Assembly: GCA_039029935.1 (NCBI GenBank)
Contig: JBCCFC010000128.1
Coordinates: forward strand, 1 to 16,352
DNA from: G039029935 sp039029935
Lineage (GTDB): Bacteria > Chloroflexota > Anaerolineae > Caldilineales > Caldilineaceae
DNA: 16,352 nt
Reading direction: 5' to 3'
A program made the position numbers and the translations under genes. The notes beneath the pieces are model-generated. The model worked only from the letters and a program-made list of their open reading frames with translations, did not search any database and had not been told where the DNA came from. Below are positions 7,985-14,152 of the stretch, piece by piece (position 1 is the stretch's first letter; each line of letters starts with the position of its first letter).

Positions 7985-8105
7985 TGTGAGCCTGATTCAG
8001 CAGGCTTTGCCTATCAGCATGGGATTTCAATCCTATGGTTGCTCTGGTGTGAGCCTGATTCAGCAGGCTTTGCCTATCAGCATGGGATTTCAATCCTATG
8101 GTTGC
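7985..8105. repeat. 63-bp-period tandem duplication with two hairpins per copy
   Basis: Two identical 58-base copies (7985-8042 and 8048-8105) are separated by TCTGG. Each copy holds a hairpin AGCCTG-ATTCAG-CAGGCT, followed by a second hairpin in which CATGGGAT pairs with ATCCTATG (one G-U) around a TTCA loop. The element sits in the 290-base gap between the giant NTPase and the nuclease-family gene, and no gene fits it convincingly. Perfect copy identity suggests recent duplication or strong selection. Confidence 0.85.
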
Positions 8106-8106
8106 G

Positions 8107-8143
8107 CTTGCAACCTGCCGCTTGCCACTTGCAACCTGCCGCC
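8107..8143. repeat. Heptamer tandem repeat (CTTGCAA/CCTGCCG)
   Basis: Five 7-base units in register (CTTGCAA, CCTGCCG, CTTGCCA, CTTGCAA, CCTGCCG) follow directly after the 63-bp repeat. The reverse complement resembles the array at 12-52, so the same repeat family occurs on both sides of the liv operon in opposite orientation. It ends just upstream of the extended -10 promoter element. Confidence 0.7.
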
Positions 8144-8155
8144 TACTCATTTCTA

Positions 8156-8164
8156 TGATATAAT
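8156..8164 (+). promoter_or_regulatory. Extended -10 promoter for the nuclease-family gene
   Basis: TGATATAAT matches the extended -10 consensus TGnTATAAT exactly. There is no good -35 at 17 bases, as expected for an extended -10 promoter. Transcription would start near 8171, giving a leader of about 60 bases before the ATG at 8233. This suggests the gene can be expressed independently of the liv operon. Confidence 0.5.
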
Positions 8165-8222
8165 GTAGGCTGTATGTTCTGTATGGATTCTGCGGTGACA
8201 TAGTGAGATTGATTCTGTTGAA

Positions 8223-8227
8223 GGAGG
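8223..8227 (+). promoter_or_regulatory. Ribosome binding site fixing the nuclease-family start
   Basis: GGAGG lies 5 bases before ATG 8233 and only 2 before ATG 8230. This favours 8233 and rules against the upstream in-frame GTG at 8203. Confidence 0.7.
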
Positions 8228-8232
8228 GCATG

Positions 8233-9822
8233 ATGGCAACGCCAATACATCCAAGCACACCGACATTCCGCCGTTTGATTGAGGGCGGGTATCTTTATGT
8301 AGATAAGACCCCTTATATCTATGAACTGATCAAAGAGTTAGGTGGCGTTTATTTTATCTCGCGTCCACGGCGCTTTGGGAAGAGTCTGCTGGTGTCCACG
8401 CTGGATGAGATTTTTCAGGGCAATAAGGAGCTATTTGAAGACCTATGGTTGGCGCAGAGTGATTATCAATGGGAAAATTACCCTGTGATTCGGATTGATT
8501 TTAGTGAAGAGCGGGTTGAAACGGCGGTGGCGTTGAAGGATGTCATTGACAAGAATCTCACAAAAATTGCCACCAAGTATGGCATTACCTTGGACGAAGA
8601 GGATGCCTATAACCGTAAGTTTATTGAGTTGATTGAGCAACTGCGTAAGAATCACCCTGACAACAACCGAGTTGTCATTCTAATTGATGAATATGACGCA
8701 CCAATCATCGACAACCTAGAGAATGTGGCCGAAGTTCACAAAATCCGACGCGTGATGAAGGCATTCTATAGCGTGATTAAAGCAATGGATGCTGATATCC
8801 GCTTTGTTCTCATCACAGGTATCAGCAAATTCACCAAGGTGAGTATCTTCTCAGAGCTAAATCATCTACGCGATTTGACATTACGGAACCAGTTCGCGAC
8901 CATGCTCGGTTTGACCATTCAGGAAATCCGTGACAATTTTGCAGACCACATACGCGAATTTGCAGCACAGGAGGACATGACAGAGGATGAATTAATGGAA
9001 GAAATCCGCTATTGGTACAATGGCTTCTGCTTTGCACCAAATGCAGAAAATGTCTATAATCCGTTTTCAACCGTGCAGTTGTTTACAGAAAAAGAGTTTG
9101 ATAACTATTGGTTTGAAAGTGGCACACCCACATTTTTGATTGAGTTGATTCACAAACGAAACTATCCAATTGAAGAACTCAACAATCTGACCCTCATGAA
9201 AGCAGATTTTGAAACCTATGATGTCGATGACCTCGATATTGTGCCATTGCTTTTCCAGACGGGGTATCTCACTCTGAAGGGTCTCGCACCAAACTCCACC
9301 AGACGAATGCCGCAGTTTGAGCTAGGCTACCCCAACCATGAAGTCAAAACGGCCTTTCTTAGACATCTGCTCAATAAGTTTAGCAATCTCAAAAAAGGGC
9401 GTAGTGGTAGCAATGTCTTGAAGCTAATGAACGCACTGCATGCGGATGATCTTGAGCAGTTTTTCCGCACATTGAAGGTGTTTTTTGCCAGCATTCAGTA
9501 TGATCTGCATTTGCCCTATGAAAAGTATTATCAGTCGATTCTTTATTTAGCGTTAAGTTTGATGGGTGAGCCGATTGATGCGGAAGTACAGACCAGTGAA
9601 GGGCGGATTGATACTGTGATTAACCTTGATAACCATATTTATTTGTTTGAATTCAAAATAAACAAGACTGCGCAAGAGGCGATGGATCAGATTCACGACA
9701 AGAAGTATTATGAGCCGTATCTGTTGGAGAATAAGCCAATTACACTGATTGGTGCGAATTTTAGCTCAACGGAGAAGGCGGTGGATGATTGGATCAGTGA
9801 GCAGTTGGCAGTTGATAGTTGA
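8233..9822 (+). CDS. AAA-ATPase-like / PD-(D/E)XK nuclease superfamily protein (DUF1703-type)
   Basis: A 529-residue protein of the AAA-ATPase_like plus PD-(D/E)XK nuclease family, common in several copies in Chloroflexota, Bacteroidota and anaerobes. The N-terminus has YVDKTPYIYEL, then a modified P-loop in SRPRRFGKSLL (43-53, K50/S51), a Walker B-like VVILIDEYDAP (147-157) and the conserved LITGISKFTKVSIFSELN (from 193). The C-terminal nuclease-like core shows D460 in GRID and E473-F-K475 in LFEFK, so the catalytic D...ExK residues look intact. Family function is not established; mobile-element, toxin-antitoxin or defence links have been suggested. An extended -10 promoter precedes it, and its last seven codons run into a heptamer repeat array. 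It lies between the giant NTPase and livF. Confidence 0.9.
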   Translation: MATPIHPSTPTFRRLIEGGYLYVDKTPYIYELIKELGGVYFISRPRRFGKSLLVSTLDEIFQGNKELFEDLWLAQSDYQWENYPVIRIDFSEERVETAVALKDVIDKNLTKIATKYGITLDEEDAYNRKFIELIEQLRKNHPDNNRVVILIDEYDAPIIDNLENVAEVHKIRRVMKAFYSVIKAMDADIRFVLITGISKFTKVSIFSELNHLRDLTLRNQFATMLGLTIQEIRDNFADHIREFAAQEDMTEDELMEEIRYWYNGFCFAPNAENVYNPFSTVQLFTEKEFDNYWFESGTPTFLIELIHKRNYPIEELNNLTLMKADFETYDVDDLDIVPLLFQTGYLTLKGLAPNSTRRMPQFELGYPNHEVKTAFLRHLLNKFSNLKKGRSGSNVLKLMNALHADDLEQFFRTLKVFFASIQYDLHLPYEKYYQSILYLALSLMGEPIDAEVQTSEGRIDTVINLDNHIYLFEFKINKTAQEAMDQIHDKKYYEPYLLENKPITLIGANFSSTEKAVDDWISEQLAVDS

Positions 9823-9836
9823 CAGTTGACAGTTGA
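9802..9836. repeat. Heptamer array (YAGTTGA) spanning the nuclease stop codon
   Basis: Five heptamers (CAGTTGG, CAGTTGA, TAGTTGA, CAGTTGA, CAGTTGA) run in register. The nuclease-family gene stops inside the third unit (TGA at 9820-9822), so its last seven codons (QLAVDS and the stop) come from the array. The units match those of the 1438-1500 hairpin, but no inverted partner lies next to this copy. Confidence 0.8.
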
Positions 9837-9875
9837 TTTCGTTCAAACCAAATCTATAGAAACAAGAATTAACAT

Positions 9876-10562
9876 ATGCTAACAGTAAACGATATACACA
9901 CATACTACGGCGAAAGCCACATTTTGCAGGGCGTCACACTCTCAGTGAATGAGGGTGAGGCGGTGGCTCTGCTAGGGCGCAATGGCGTCGGCAAGACGAC
10001 TACAATTAGTTCAATCATCGGCTTTTCGCCACCACGCCGAGGCGAGATATTGCTGCATGGTGACAATATGGCGGGCAAACCACCTCATCAGATTGCACAG
10101 CGTGGTGTCGGGTTAGTCCCTCAAGGGCGTGGCATCTTCCCAACATTGACCGTGCGTGAAAATCTGACGATTGCGGCCAAAGCGGGTGAGTGGACCTTTG
10201 ACAGGATGATGTCGCTCTTCCCCAATTTACAGAATCGTCTCAAAAACTATGGCAACCAGTTGAGCGGTGGTGAGCAACAGATGTTGGCAATCGCCCGTGC
10301 ATTGATGACCAACCCAGCGCTGCTGCTGCTCGATGAACCATCCGAGGGCTTGGCTCCGCTGATTGTGGCCGAGATTGGACGCGTTATCCAAGAACTGAAA
10401 GCCAGCGGGCTATCGATTTTGCTGGTCGAACAGAATTTGGCAATGGCATTGGAGACAGCAGATCGCGTCTATGTGATGAGTAAGGGGCGGATCGAGTATG
10501 ATGGGACGCCTAGTGATTTGCGTAGCCAGCGGGGGTTGATGGATCAGCTGTTGGGGGTATAA
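9876..10562 (+). CDS. livF: Branched-chain amino acid-type ABC transporter ATP-binding protein LivF
   Basis: A 228-residue ATPase, the second nucleotide-binding subunit of the LivGHMF importer. It has Walker A GRNGVGKTT (34-42), the signature LSGGEQQ (129-135), Walker B LLLLDE (149-154) followed by PSEGLAP, and VEQN at the H-loop position. The PSEGLAP and VEQN pattern is the LivF form and complements the LivG form at 3398-4141. No strong Shine-Dalgarno sequence precedes ATG 9876. It is separated from livG by 5.7 kb holding two unrelated genes, so it probably depends on read-through or on an unrecognised promoter in 9823-9875. Confidence 0.95.
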   Translation: MLTVNDIHTYYGESHILQGVTLSVNEGEAVALLGRNGVGKTTTISSIIGFSPPRRGEILLHGDNMAGKPPHQIAQRGVGLVPQGRGIFPTLTVRENLTIAAKAGEWTFDRMMSLFPNLQNRLKNYGNQLSGGEQQMLAIARALMTNPALLLLDEPSEGLAPLIVAEIGRVIQELKASGLSILLVEQNLAMALETADRVYVMSKGRIEYDGTPSDLRSQRGLMDQLLGV

Positions 10563-10667
10563 GTCAACTCAATTGGTACAACCCGCTTAGGGTTAAAACC
10601 GCAGGTCTAGTCAAACAGATACCTTATTGAATGAGGCGTCATCGAATGAGGCTGGATGGGCATATCA

Positions 10668-10683
10668 GACCCTTTCAAGGGTC
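10668..10683. repeat. Palindromic hairpin GACCCT-TTCA-AGGGTC
   Basis: A perfect 6-bp stem with a 4-base loop, about 105 bases after the livF stop. No U-tract follows, so I do not call it an intrinsic terminator, although it may contribute to 3'-end formation of the liv transcript. Confidence 0.5.
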
Positions 10684-10772
10684 GTCGTTATGTAGCACTG
10701 GCCGTTCACGGCGGTGCTGGAATAAGGTCATTCCATAGATTAAATTGCTTCAAGACACTGCCCTGAAAGTAT

Positions 10773-10809
10773 CTCAGGTTGCCAACCTGAGCGTCGGACG
10801 ACAGTCCGA
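10773..10809. repeat. Two adjacent hairpins
   Basis: CTCAGGTT-GCC-AACCTGAG (10773-10791, 8-bp stem) is followed at once by TCGGAC-GACA-GTCCGA (10794-10809, 6-bp stem). Both stems are perfect and only two bases separate them, which looks like selected RNA structure or a palindromic repeat unit. Confidence 0.6.
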
Positions 10810-10848
10810 ATGACGTTCATCCTCCGTAGCGTATGCCATACATGAAAA

Positions 10849-10912
10849 TCTTCCTGGAAGGGGTGATAATGATTGAGTCATACCAGGACATTCCTCACCC
10901 CTTCCAGGAAGA
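10849..10912. repeat. Perfect 18-bp inverted repeat with 28-base loop
   Basis: TCTTCCTGGAAGGGGTGA (10849-10866) is the exact reverse complement of 10895-10912. Each arm also contains an internal small palindrome (CTTCC-GGAAG). A T-run at 10926-10932 is about 13 bases past the stem, too far for a standard terminator. It may be the ends of a very small mobile element, a cruciform, or a regulator of the dioxygenase promoter 27 bases downstream. Confidence 0.8.
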
Positions 10913-10938
10913 CTGCATATCCGCTATTTTTTTGCTGT

Positions 10939-10967
10939 TTGACACCTTTTTCTGCCTATGCTATGCT
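10939..10967 (+). promoter_or_regulatory. Sigma-70-type promoter for the PhyH-family gene
   Basis: A perfect TTGACA -35 (10939-10944), a 17-base spacer and TATGCT as -10 (10962-10967, four of six matches). Transcription would begin near 10974, leaving a leader of about 70 bases with a strong ribosome binding site. Confidence 0.6.
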
Positions 10968-11028
10968 CATATGCCATAGCCCAATCATAACTGCTTATCT
11001 GTTAGATATTGGGGTCACAGTGGCATAC

Positions 11029-11036
11029 AAAGGAGG
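11029..11036 (+). promoter_or_regulatory. Strong ribosome binding site of the dioxygenase gene
   Basis: AAAGGAGG lies 7 bases before ATG 11044. It settles the start there and rejects the long N-terminal extension from 10873, whose sequence overlaps the promoter and the inverted repeat. Confidence 0.8.
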
Positions 11037-11043
11037 CATCTGC

Positions 11044-11814
11044 ATGGAAAACGCAATTCAACTCACACAAGACCAACTCGACCAATTTGAGGCGCAAGGA
11101 TTTCTGGTTGTGCCCGATGTATTGAGCGAGGACGAGGTTTCCCACTTTCTCAATTACCAGTCAGAACCCAAACCGGATGACTATCAAGCTGGTTTACAAA
11201 CCCACAAGTTTGACCCCAAGCTGGCCTATATCGCCAAACATCCCAACGTGGCCGGGGTTGCGTCACAGATTTTGGACGGCACACCACGCATTGTCCAGAC
11301 CATGTATCTGCGCAAGGATGCCGCAGGTGATACCGACGTAGGTACACCCGGGATTGCACTCCACCAAGACACACACTATCTGCCCAGCAAACCCAACACG
11401 TTGATGGCCTGTTGGATTGCGCTTAGTGATACCGATGCCGAAAATGGTGGACTTTGTGTGGTCCCCGGCAGCAATCAGACACAACTACGCTCCACACATC
11501 TCAACGAAGATGAGGCCGAACATGCCAGTTGGGAAAAGACTTATTTGATGCGCAACCGCGAGGGGCGTGAATGGGAACAAAAGATGTACTCCTTCCACAT
11601 TGACGGCCTTGAAAATGAGGATGTCCACAAACTCACGGTCCCTCTGGGGAGTGGTGTCTTCTTCAGCGGCATGACCATTCACGGATCCTATGCCAACCAC
11701 AGCAAAGACCGCGACCGCCTCGCCTTTGCCGTCCACTATATCAAGGATGGCTCGTGGCTCTATCGGGCCGATGTGCAGGATGCGGAGTTGGTGGATGCGT
11801 ATTCGGCTGTGTAA
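11044..11814 (+). CDS. Phytanoyl-CoA dioxygenase (PhyH) family protein
   Basis: A 256-residue cytosolic non-haem Fe(II)/2-oxoglutarate-dependent oxygenase of the PhyH family, which typically hydroxylates small organic molecules with release of CO2 and succinate. The metal triad is visible: H107-Q-D109 in IALHQDTHYLP and the distal H213 in MTIHGSYANHS. R225 is a likely 2-oxoglutarate ligand. The stretch MACWIALSDTDAENGGLCVVPGSN is strongly family-like. The gene has its own promoter and ribosome binding site and is followed by a 191-base gap, then an oligopeptide-type transporter. The substrate cannot be read from sequence; bacterial members are often linked to secondary or natural-product metabolism rather than to phytanate. 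Confidence 0.9.
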   Translation: MENAIQLTQDQLDQFEAQGFLVVPDVLSEDEVSHFLNYQSEPKPDDYQAGLQTHKFDPKLAYIAKHPNVAGVASQILDGTPRIVQTMYLRKDAAGDTDVGTPGIALHQDTHYLPSKPNTLMACWIALSDTDAENGGLCVVPGSNQTQLRSTHLNEDEAEHASWEKTYLMRNREGREWEQKMYSFHIDGLENEDVHKLTVPLGSGVFFSGMTIHGSYANHSKDRDRLAFAVHYIKDGSWLYRADVQDAELVDAYSAV

Positions 11815-11937
11815 TTAGTAGGTCAGTAATCGGTGTGTCGGTAATCGGTGGGGCAGTGGATCAGTATTCGGTGACTCAGTACCGACCTACCGACCTACTG
11901 ACCTACCGAATACTGACCTACCTATCTACTGATTATC
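11815..11937. repeat. Long imperfect hairpin built of octamer repeats
   Basis: Bases 11818-11834 pair with 11905-11921 at 16 of 17 positions. Between them are GGTCAGTA/AATCGGTG-type octamers on the left half and ACYGACCT octamers (three in register, 11881-11904) on the right half, which are mutually complementary. The element fills most of the gap between the dioxygenase stop and the next gene. Confidence 0.75.
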
Positions 11938-11939
11938 CC

Positions 11940-11956
11940 ATCTTTCAGTGAAAGAT
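11940..11956 (+). terminator. Possible weak terminator or leader hairpin
   Basis: ATCTTTC-AGT-GAAAGAT is a perfect 7-bp stem with a 3-base loop, immediately after the octamer hairpin. An AT-rich tract with a run of T follows about 15-25 bases later (11972-11982). It may end the dioxygenase transcript or belong to the leader of the binding-protein gene. Nearby TATTCT (11967-11972) could be a weak -10. Confidence 0.35.
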
Positions 11957-12005
11957 GTTTCGATAATATTCTTTATTTTTTTCGACAATACCAAGGAGAA
12001 ACTAC

Positions 12006-14042
12006 ATGTTACCAAAGACAAAACGCGGTCAGCATGTCTGGCTGTTGGTCAGCGTACTACTGACGTTAACGTTGGTCCTGAGTGCCTGTGGTGGTGGGGA
12101 TGCGCCTGCTGCCGAGGAACCTGCGGATACGGCAGAGTCAACGGATGCGGGAAGTGACGATGCGGCAGATGATGCCAGTGATGATGCTGCGGCGGATGCT
12201 GGTGATGGTCAGTATGGGGAAGCACCGATATTGGCGGACATGGTCGCTGCGGGTGATTTGCCACCTATAGACGAGCGACTGCCGCTGTCACCCTATGTGG
12301 TAGATACGGATTCGCTTGTGGTTGGGTTTGAGCCAGACATCGGTGTCTATGGTGGCATGATGCGCTTGCCCCAAGAGGGACCGGGTGGCGATCCACACAT
12401 CTATATCGGCATGAATGAGCCGCTGATTTGGGCACCAGGTGCGTTTGAATATGACTTGGGCATTCATGGTAATGTAGCGCAGGATTGGGAAGTCAATGAA
12501 GATAGCACCGAGTATACTATCTATCTACGTGAAGGGCTGAAATGGTCAGACGGTGTGCCTGTCACAACCGAAGATGTGCGCTTTGCCTATGAAGATGTAC
12601 TGCTAAATGAAGAGATTACGCCATCATTCCCACGCTGGCTGCGTGCAGGCAATCGTGGTGATGGTACGCCAATGGTGATCGAGATTGTGGATGATTACAC
12701 CTTCAAGATTATTTTTGATGAACCGTATGGTATCTTCCCAGCACAGTTGGCAATTGCGGGATGGCACAGCTATGCACCATTCCTCAAACCCATGCATTAC
12801 ATGAGCCAGTTCCACATTGACTATACACCGTTGGAAGAGTTGCAACCATTGATGGAAGAAGAGTCAATCGAAGAGGGTCAATGGTACAACCTCTTCAATG
12901 ATCGCTCTGTCGGCAACAACCTGTGGAAGCACACCAATGAAGGCGGTCTGGGGCATCCAACACTGCAACAGTGGATGATGACCAAGGCTGATTCTGGTAT
13001 CTTTACCTATGAGCGCAATCCATACTACTTCAAAGTAGATCGTGCGGGCAACCAACTGCCTTACATCGACACAGTACGCATGGAAGTTGTACAGGATCGT
13101 GAAACCATGTTTGCCCGTGCTGTGATGGGTGAATTTGACTACATGGGTGAACGTTCATCGCTCAAGAACCTACCACTGATGGCCGAAGCCGAGGCAGAAG
13201 GCACACTCAAGGTTCAGTTGCCACGAATGCACCGTACACCGCTGGATTACAAACTGGTCTTGACCTATGACGACCCAGTTTGGCAGGAAGTCACCAGCGA
13301 CGTGCGTTTCCGTCAGGCACTCAACTTTGCCATCAACCGTCCAGAAATTTTGAAGACATTCTATCTGGACCAATTTGCCAAGCTGCCTGTCGAGACCACC
13401 AACCCAGAGTATAGTCAGGACAAAGCCAATGCACTACTGGACGAAATGGGCATGACCGACCGTGACGATGATGGCTTCCGCCTCTCACCAAGCGGCGAAG
13501 CGTTTAGCATTCTCTTTGAGTTGGCGCCTTATTCACAGGACCATGTGCCAATGGGTGAATTGATTGCTGAGTATTGGAAAGAGGTTGGTGTCAATACGTC
13601 TGTGAAGGTCACGGATGGAGCCTTGCTCAACCAACGTCTGAATGCCAACGAAGTTCAGGCTACAGGCATCTGGTCACATGAGGATATCTGGCCGAGCGGT
13701 GGTTGGGATGACTATCTGCCCGGCAACCAGTGGGGTCGTCCATGGAATACATGGTTTGCCACACAGGGTGAAGAGGGCATGGAGCCACCTGCGGAAATCG
13801 TCGAACTCTATGAGGCACATAACCGCTTCCAGACTGCATTGATCGGTACAGAAGAAAGTGCTGCGGCATTGGCAGACATCTACCAAAGTCACAACGACAA
13901 TGTATGGGTCTTTAACCCAGTCGAGGAGTCGCACTATCCAACCTTTGTCACCAGCAAAATCCACAACGTGCCAACGGGCATCGTGGATACACTGGGCATT
14001 GTGATCATGTATAGCATGGAACAGTGGTATATCGAGGAATAG
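12006..14042 (+). CDS. ABC transporter substrate-binding lipoprotein, family 5 (dipeptide/oligopeptide type)
   Basis: A 678-residue extracytoplasmic binding protein of the SBP_bac_5 class. A Sec-type signal ends in the lipobox LSAC with the lipidated cysteine at C28. A low-complexity Asp/Ala/Glu-rich linker (about 31-70) follows, likely a flexible acidic tether. The fold carries class hallmarks: DWEVNEDSTEYTIYLREGLKWSDGVPVTTEDVRFAYE and, later, VRFRQALNFAINRPEILKTF. AAGGAGAA at 11993-12000 places the start firmly at 12006. The downstream genes are DppB/DppC-type permeases, so this is the receptor of that importer. At this length the subgroup may bind oligosaccharides or other ligands rather than peptides; the substrate is undetermined. 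Confidence 0.93.
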   Translation: MLPKTKRGQHVWLLVSVLLTLTLVLSACGGGDAPAAEEPADTAESTDAGSDDAADDASDDAAADAGDGQYGEAPILADMVAAGDLPPIDERLPLSPYVVDTDSLVVGFEPDIGVYGGMMRLPQEGPGGDPHIYIGMNEPLIWAPGAFEYDLGIHGNVAQDWEVNEDSTEYTIYLREGLKWSDGVPVTTEDVRFAYEDVLLNEEITPSFPRWLRAGNRGDGTPMVIEIVDDYTFKIIFDEPYGIFPAQLAIAGWHSYAPFLKPMHYMSQFHIDYTPLEELQPLMEEESIEEGQWYNLFNDRSVGNNLWKHTNEGGLGHPTLQQWMMTKADSGIFTYERNPYYFKVDRAGNQLPYIDTVRMEVVQDRETMFARAVMGEFDYMGERSSLKNLPLMAEAEAEGTLKVQLPRMHRTPLDYKLVLTYDDPVWQEVTSDVRFRQALNFAINRPEILKTFYLDQFAKLPVETTNPEYSQDKANALLDEMGMTDRDDDGFRLSPSGEAFSILFELAPYSQDHVPMGELIAEYWKEVGVNTSVKVTDGALLNQRLNANEVQATGIWSHEDIWPSGGWDDYLPGNQWGRPWNTWFATQGEEGMEPPAEIVELYEAHNRFQTALIGTEESAAALADIYQSHNDNVWVFNPVEESHYPTFVTSKIHNVPTGIVDTLGIVIMYSMEQWYIEE

Positions 14043-14055
14043 GATTTTGTAATAA

Positions 14056-14120
14056 CGGATAAAGATTGGGAACGGATTTAGGTTCACATAACGTAAAAAT
14101 CCGTTCCCATCCCAAATCCG
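14056..14120. repeat. Imperfect inverted repeat between binding protein and permease
   Basis: A perfect 13-bp inner stem (TGGGAACGGATTT at 14067-14079 with 14097-14109, 17-base loop) is extended by a 5-bp outer match (CGGAT at 14056-14060 with 14116-14120). It starts 14 bases after the binding-protein stop and has no T-run. Its position parallels the heptamer hairpin at 1438-1500 in the other transporter. Confidence 0.8.
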
Positions 14121-14152
14121 CTGTAGTATTCACACACAAAAGGCTCACACCT

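Larger units (their letters stand above)
10563..11043. other. 481-bp hairpin-rich intergenic region
   Basis: No credible gene is seen; the open frame beginning at 10873 is only an upstream extension of the dioxygenase frame. The stretch holds many small inverted repeats: AACCC/GGGTT at 10580-10594, the hairpins at 10668-10683, 10773-10791 and 10794-10809, an imperfect AGCAC...GTGCT hairpin around 10697-10720, and the 18-bp inverted repeat at 10849-10912. A promoter lies at 10939-10967. GAATGAGGC also occurs twice, near 10629 and 10644. It could be an RNA-coding stretch, a cluster of REP-like palindromes or terminators. Confidence 0.6.

Noticed and set aside
7985..8105. CRISPR array
   Set aside because: There are only two 58-bp copies with a 5-bp spacer, no spacer-length unique sequences and no cas genes.
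7752..8258. Minus-strand open frame of 168 codons with a repeated peptide
   Set aside because: It overlaps the end of the giant NTPase and the 63-bp duplication. The repeated peptide exists only because the repeat period is a multiple of three, and no ribosome site or family match is apparent.
10668..10683. Intrinsic terminator for livF
   Set aside because: There is a perfect stem but no U-tract after it, so I left it as a palindrome only.
10873..11043. N-terminal extension of the PhyH protein
   Set aside because: It runs through the inverted repeat and promoter, while a strong AAAGGAGG site marks ATG 11044.
14066..14152. N-terminal extension of the DppB-type permease
   Set aside because: It would be encoded by the intergenic hairpin and lacks a ribosome site; family proteins begin at the MLSYIVGRLL position.
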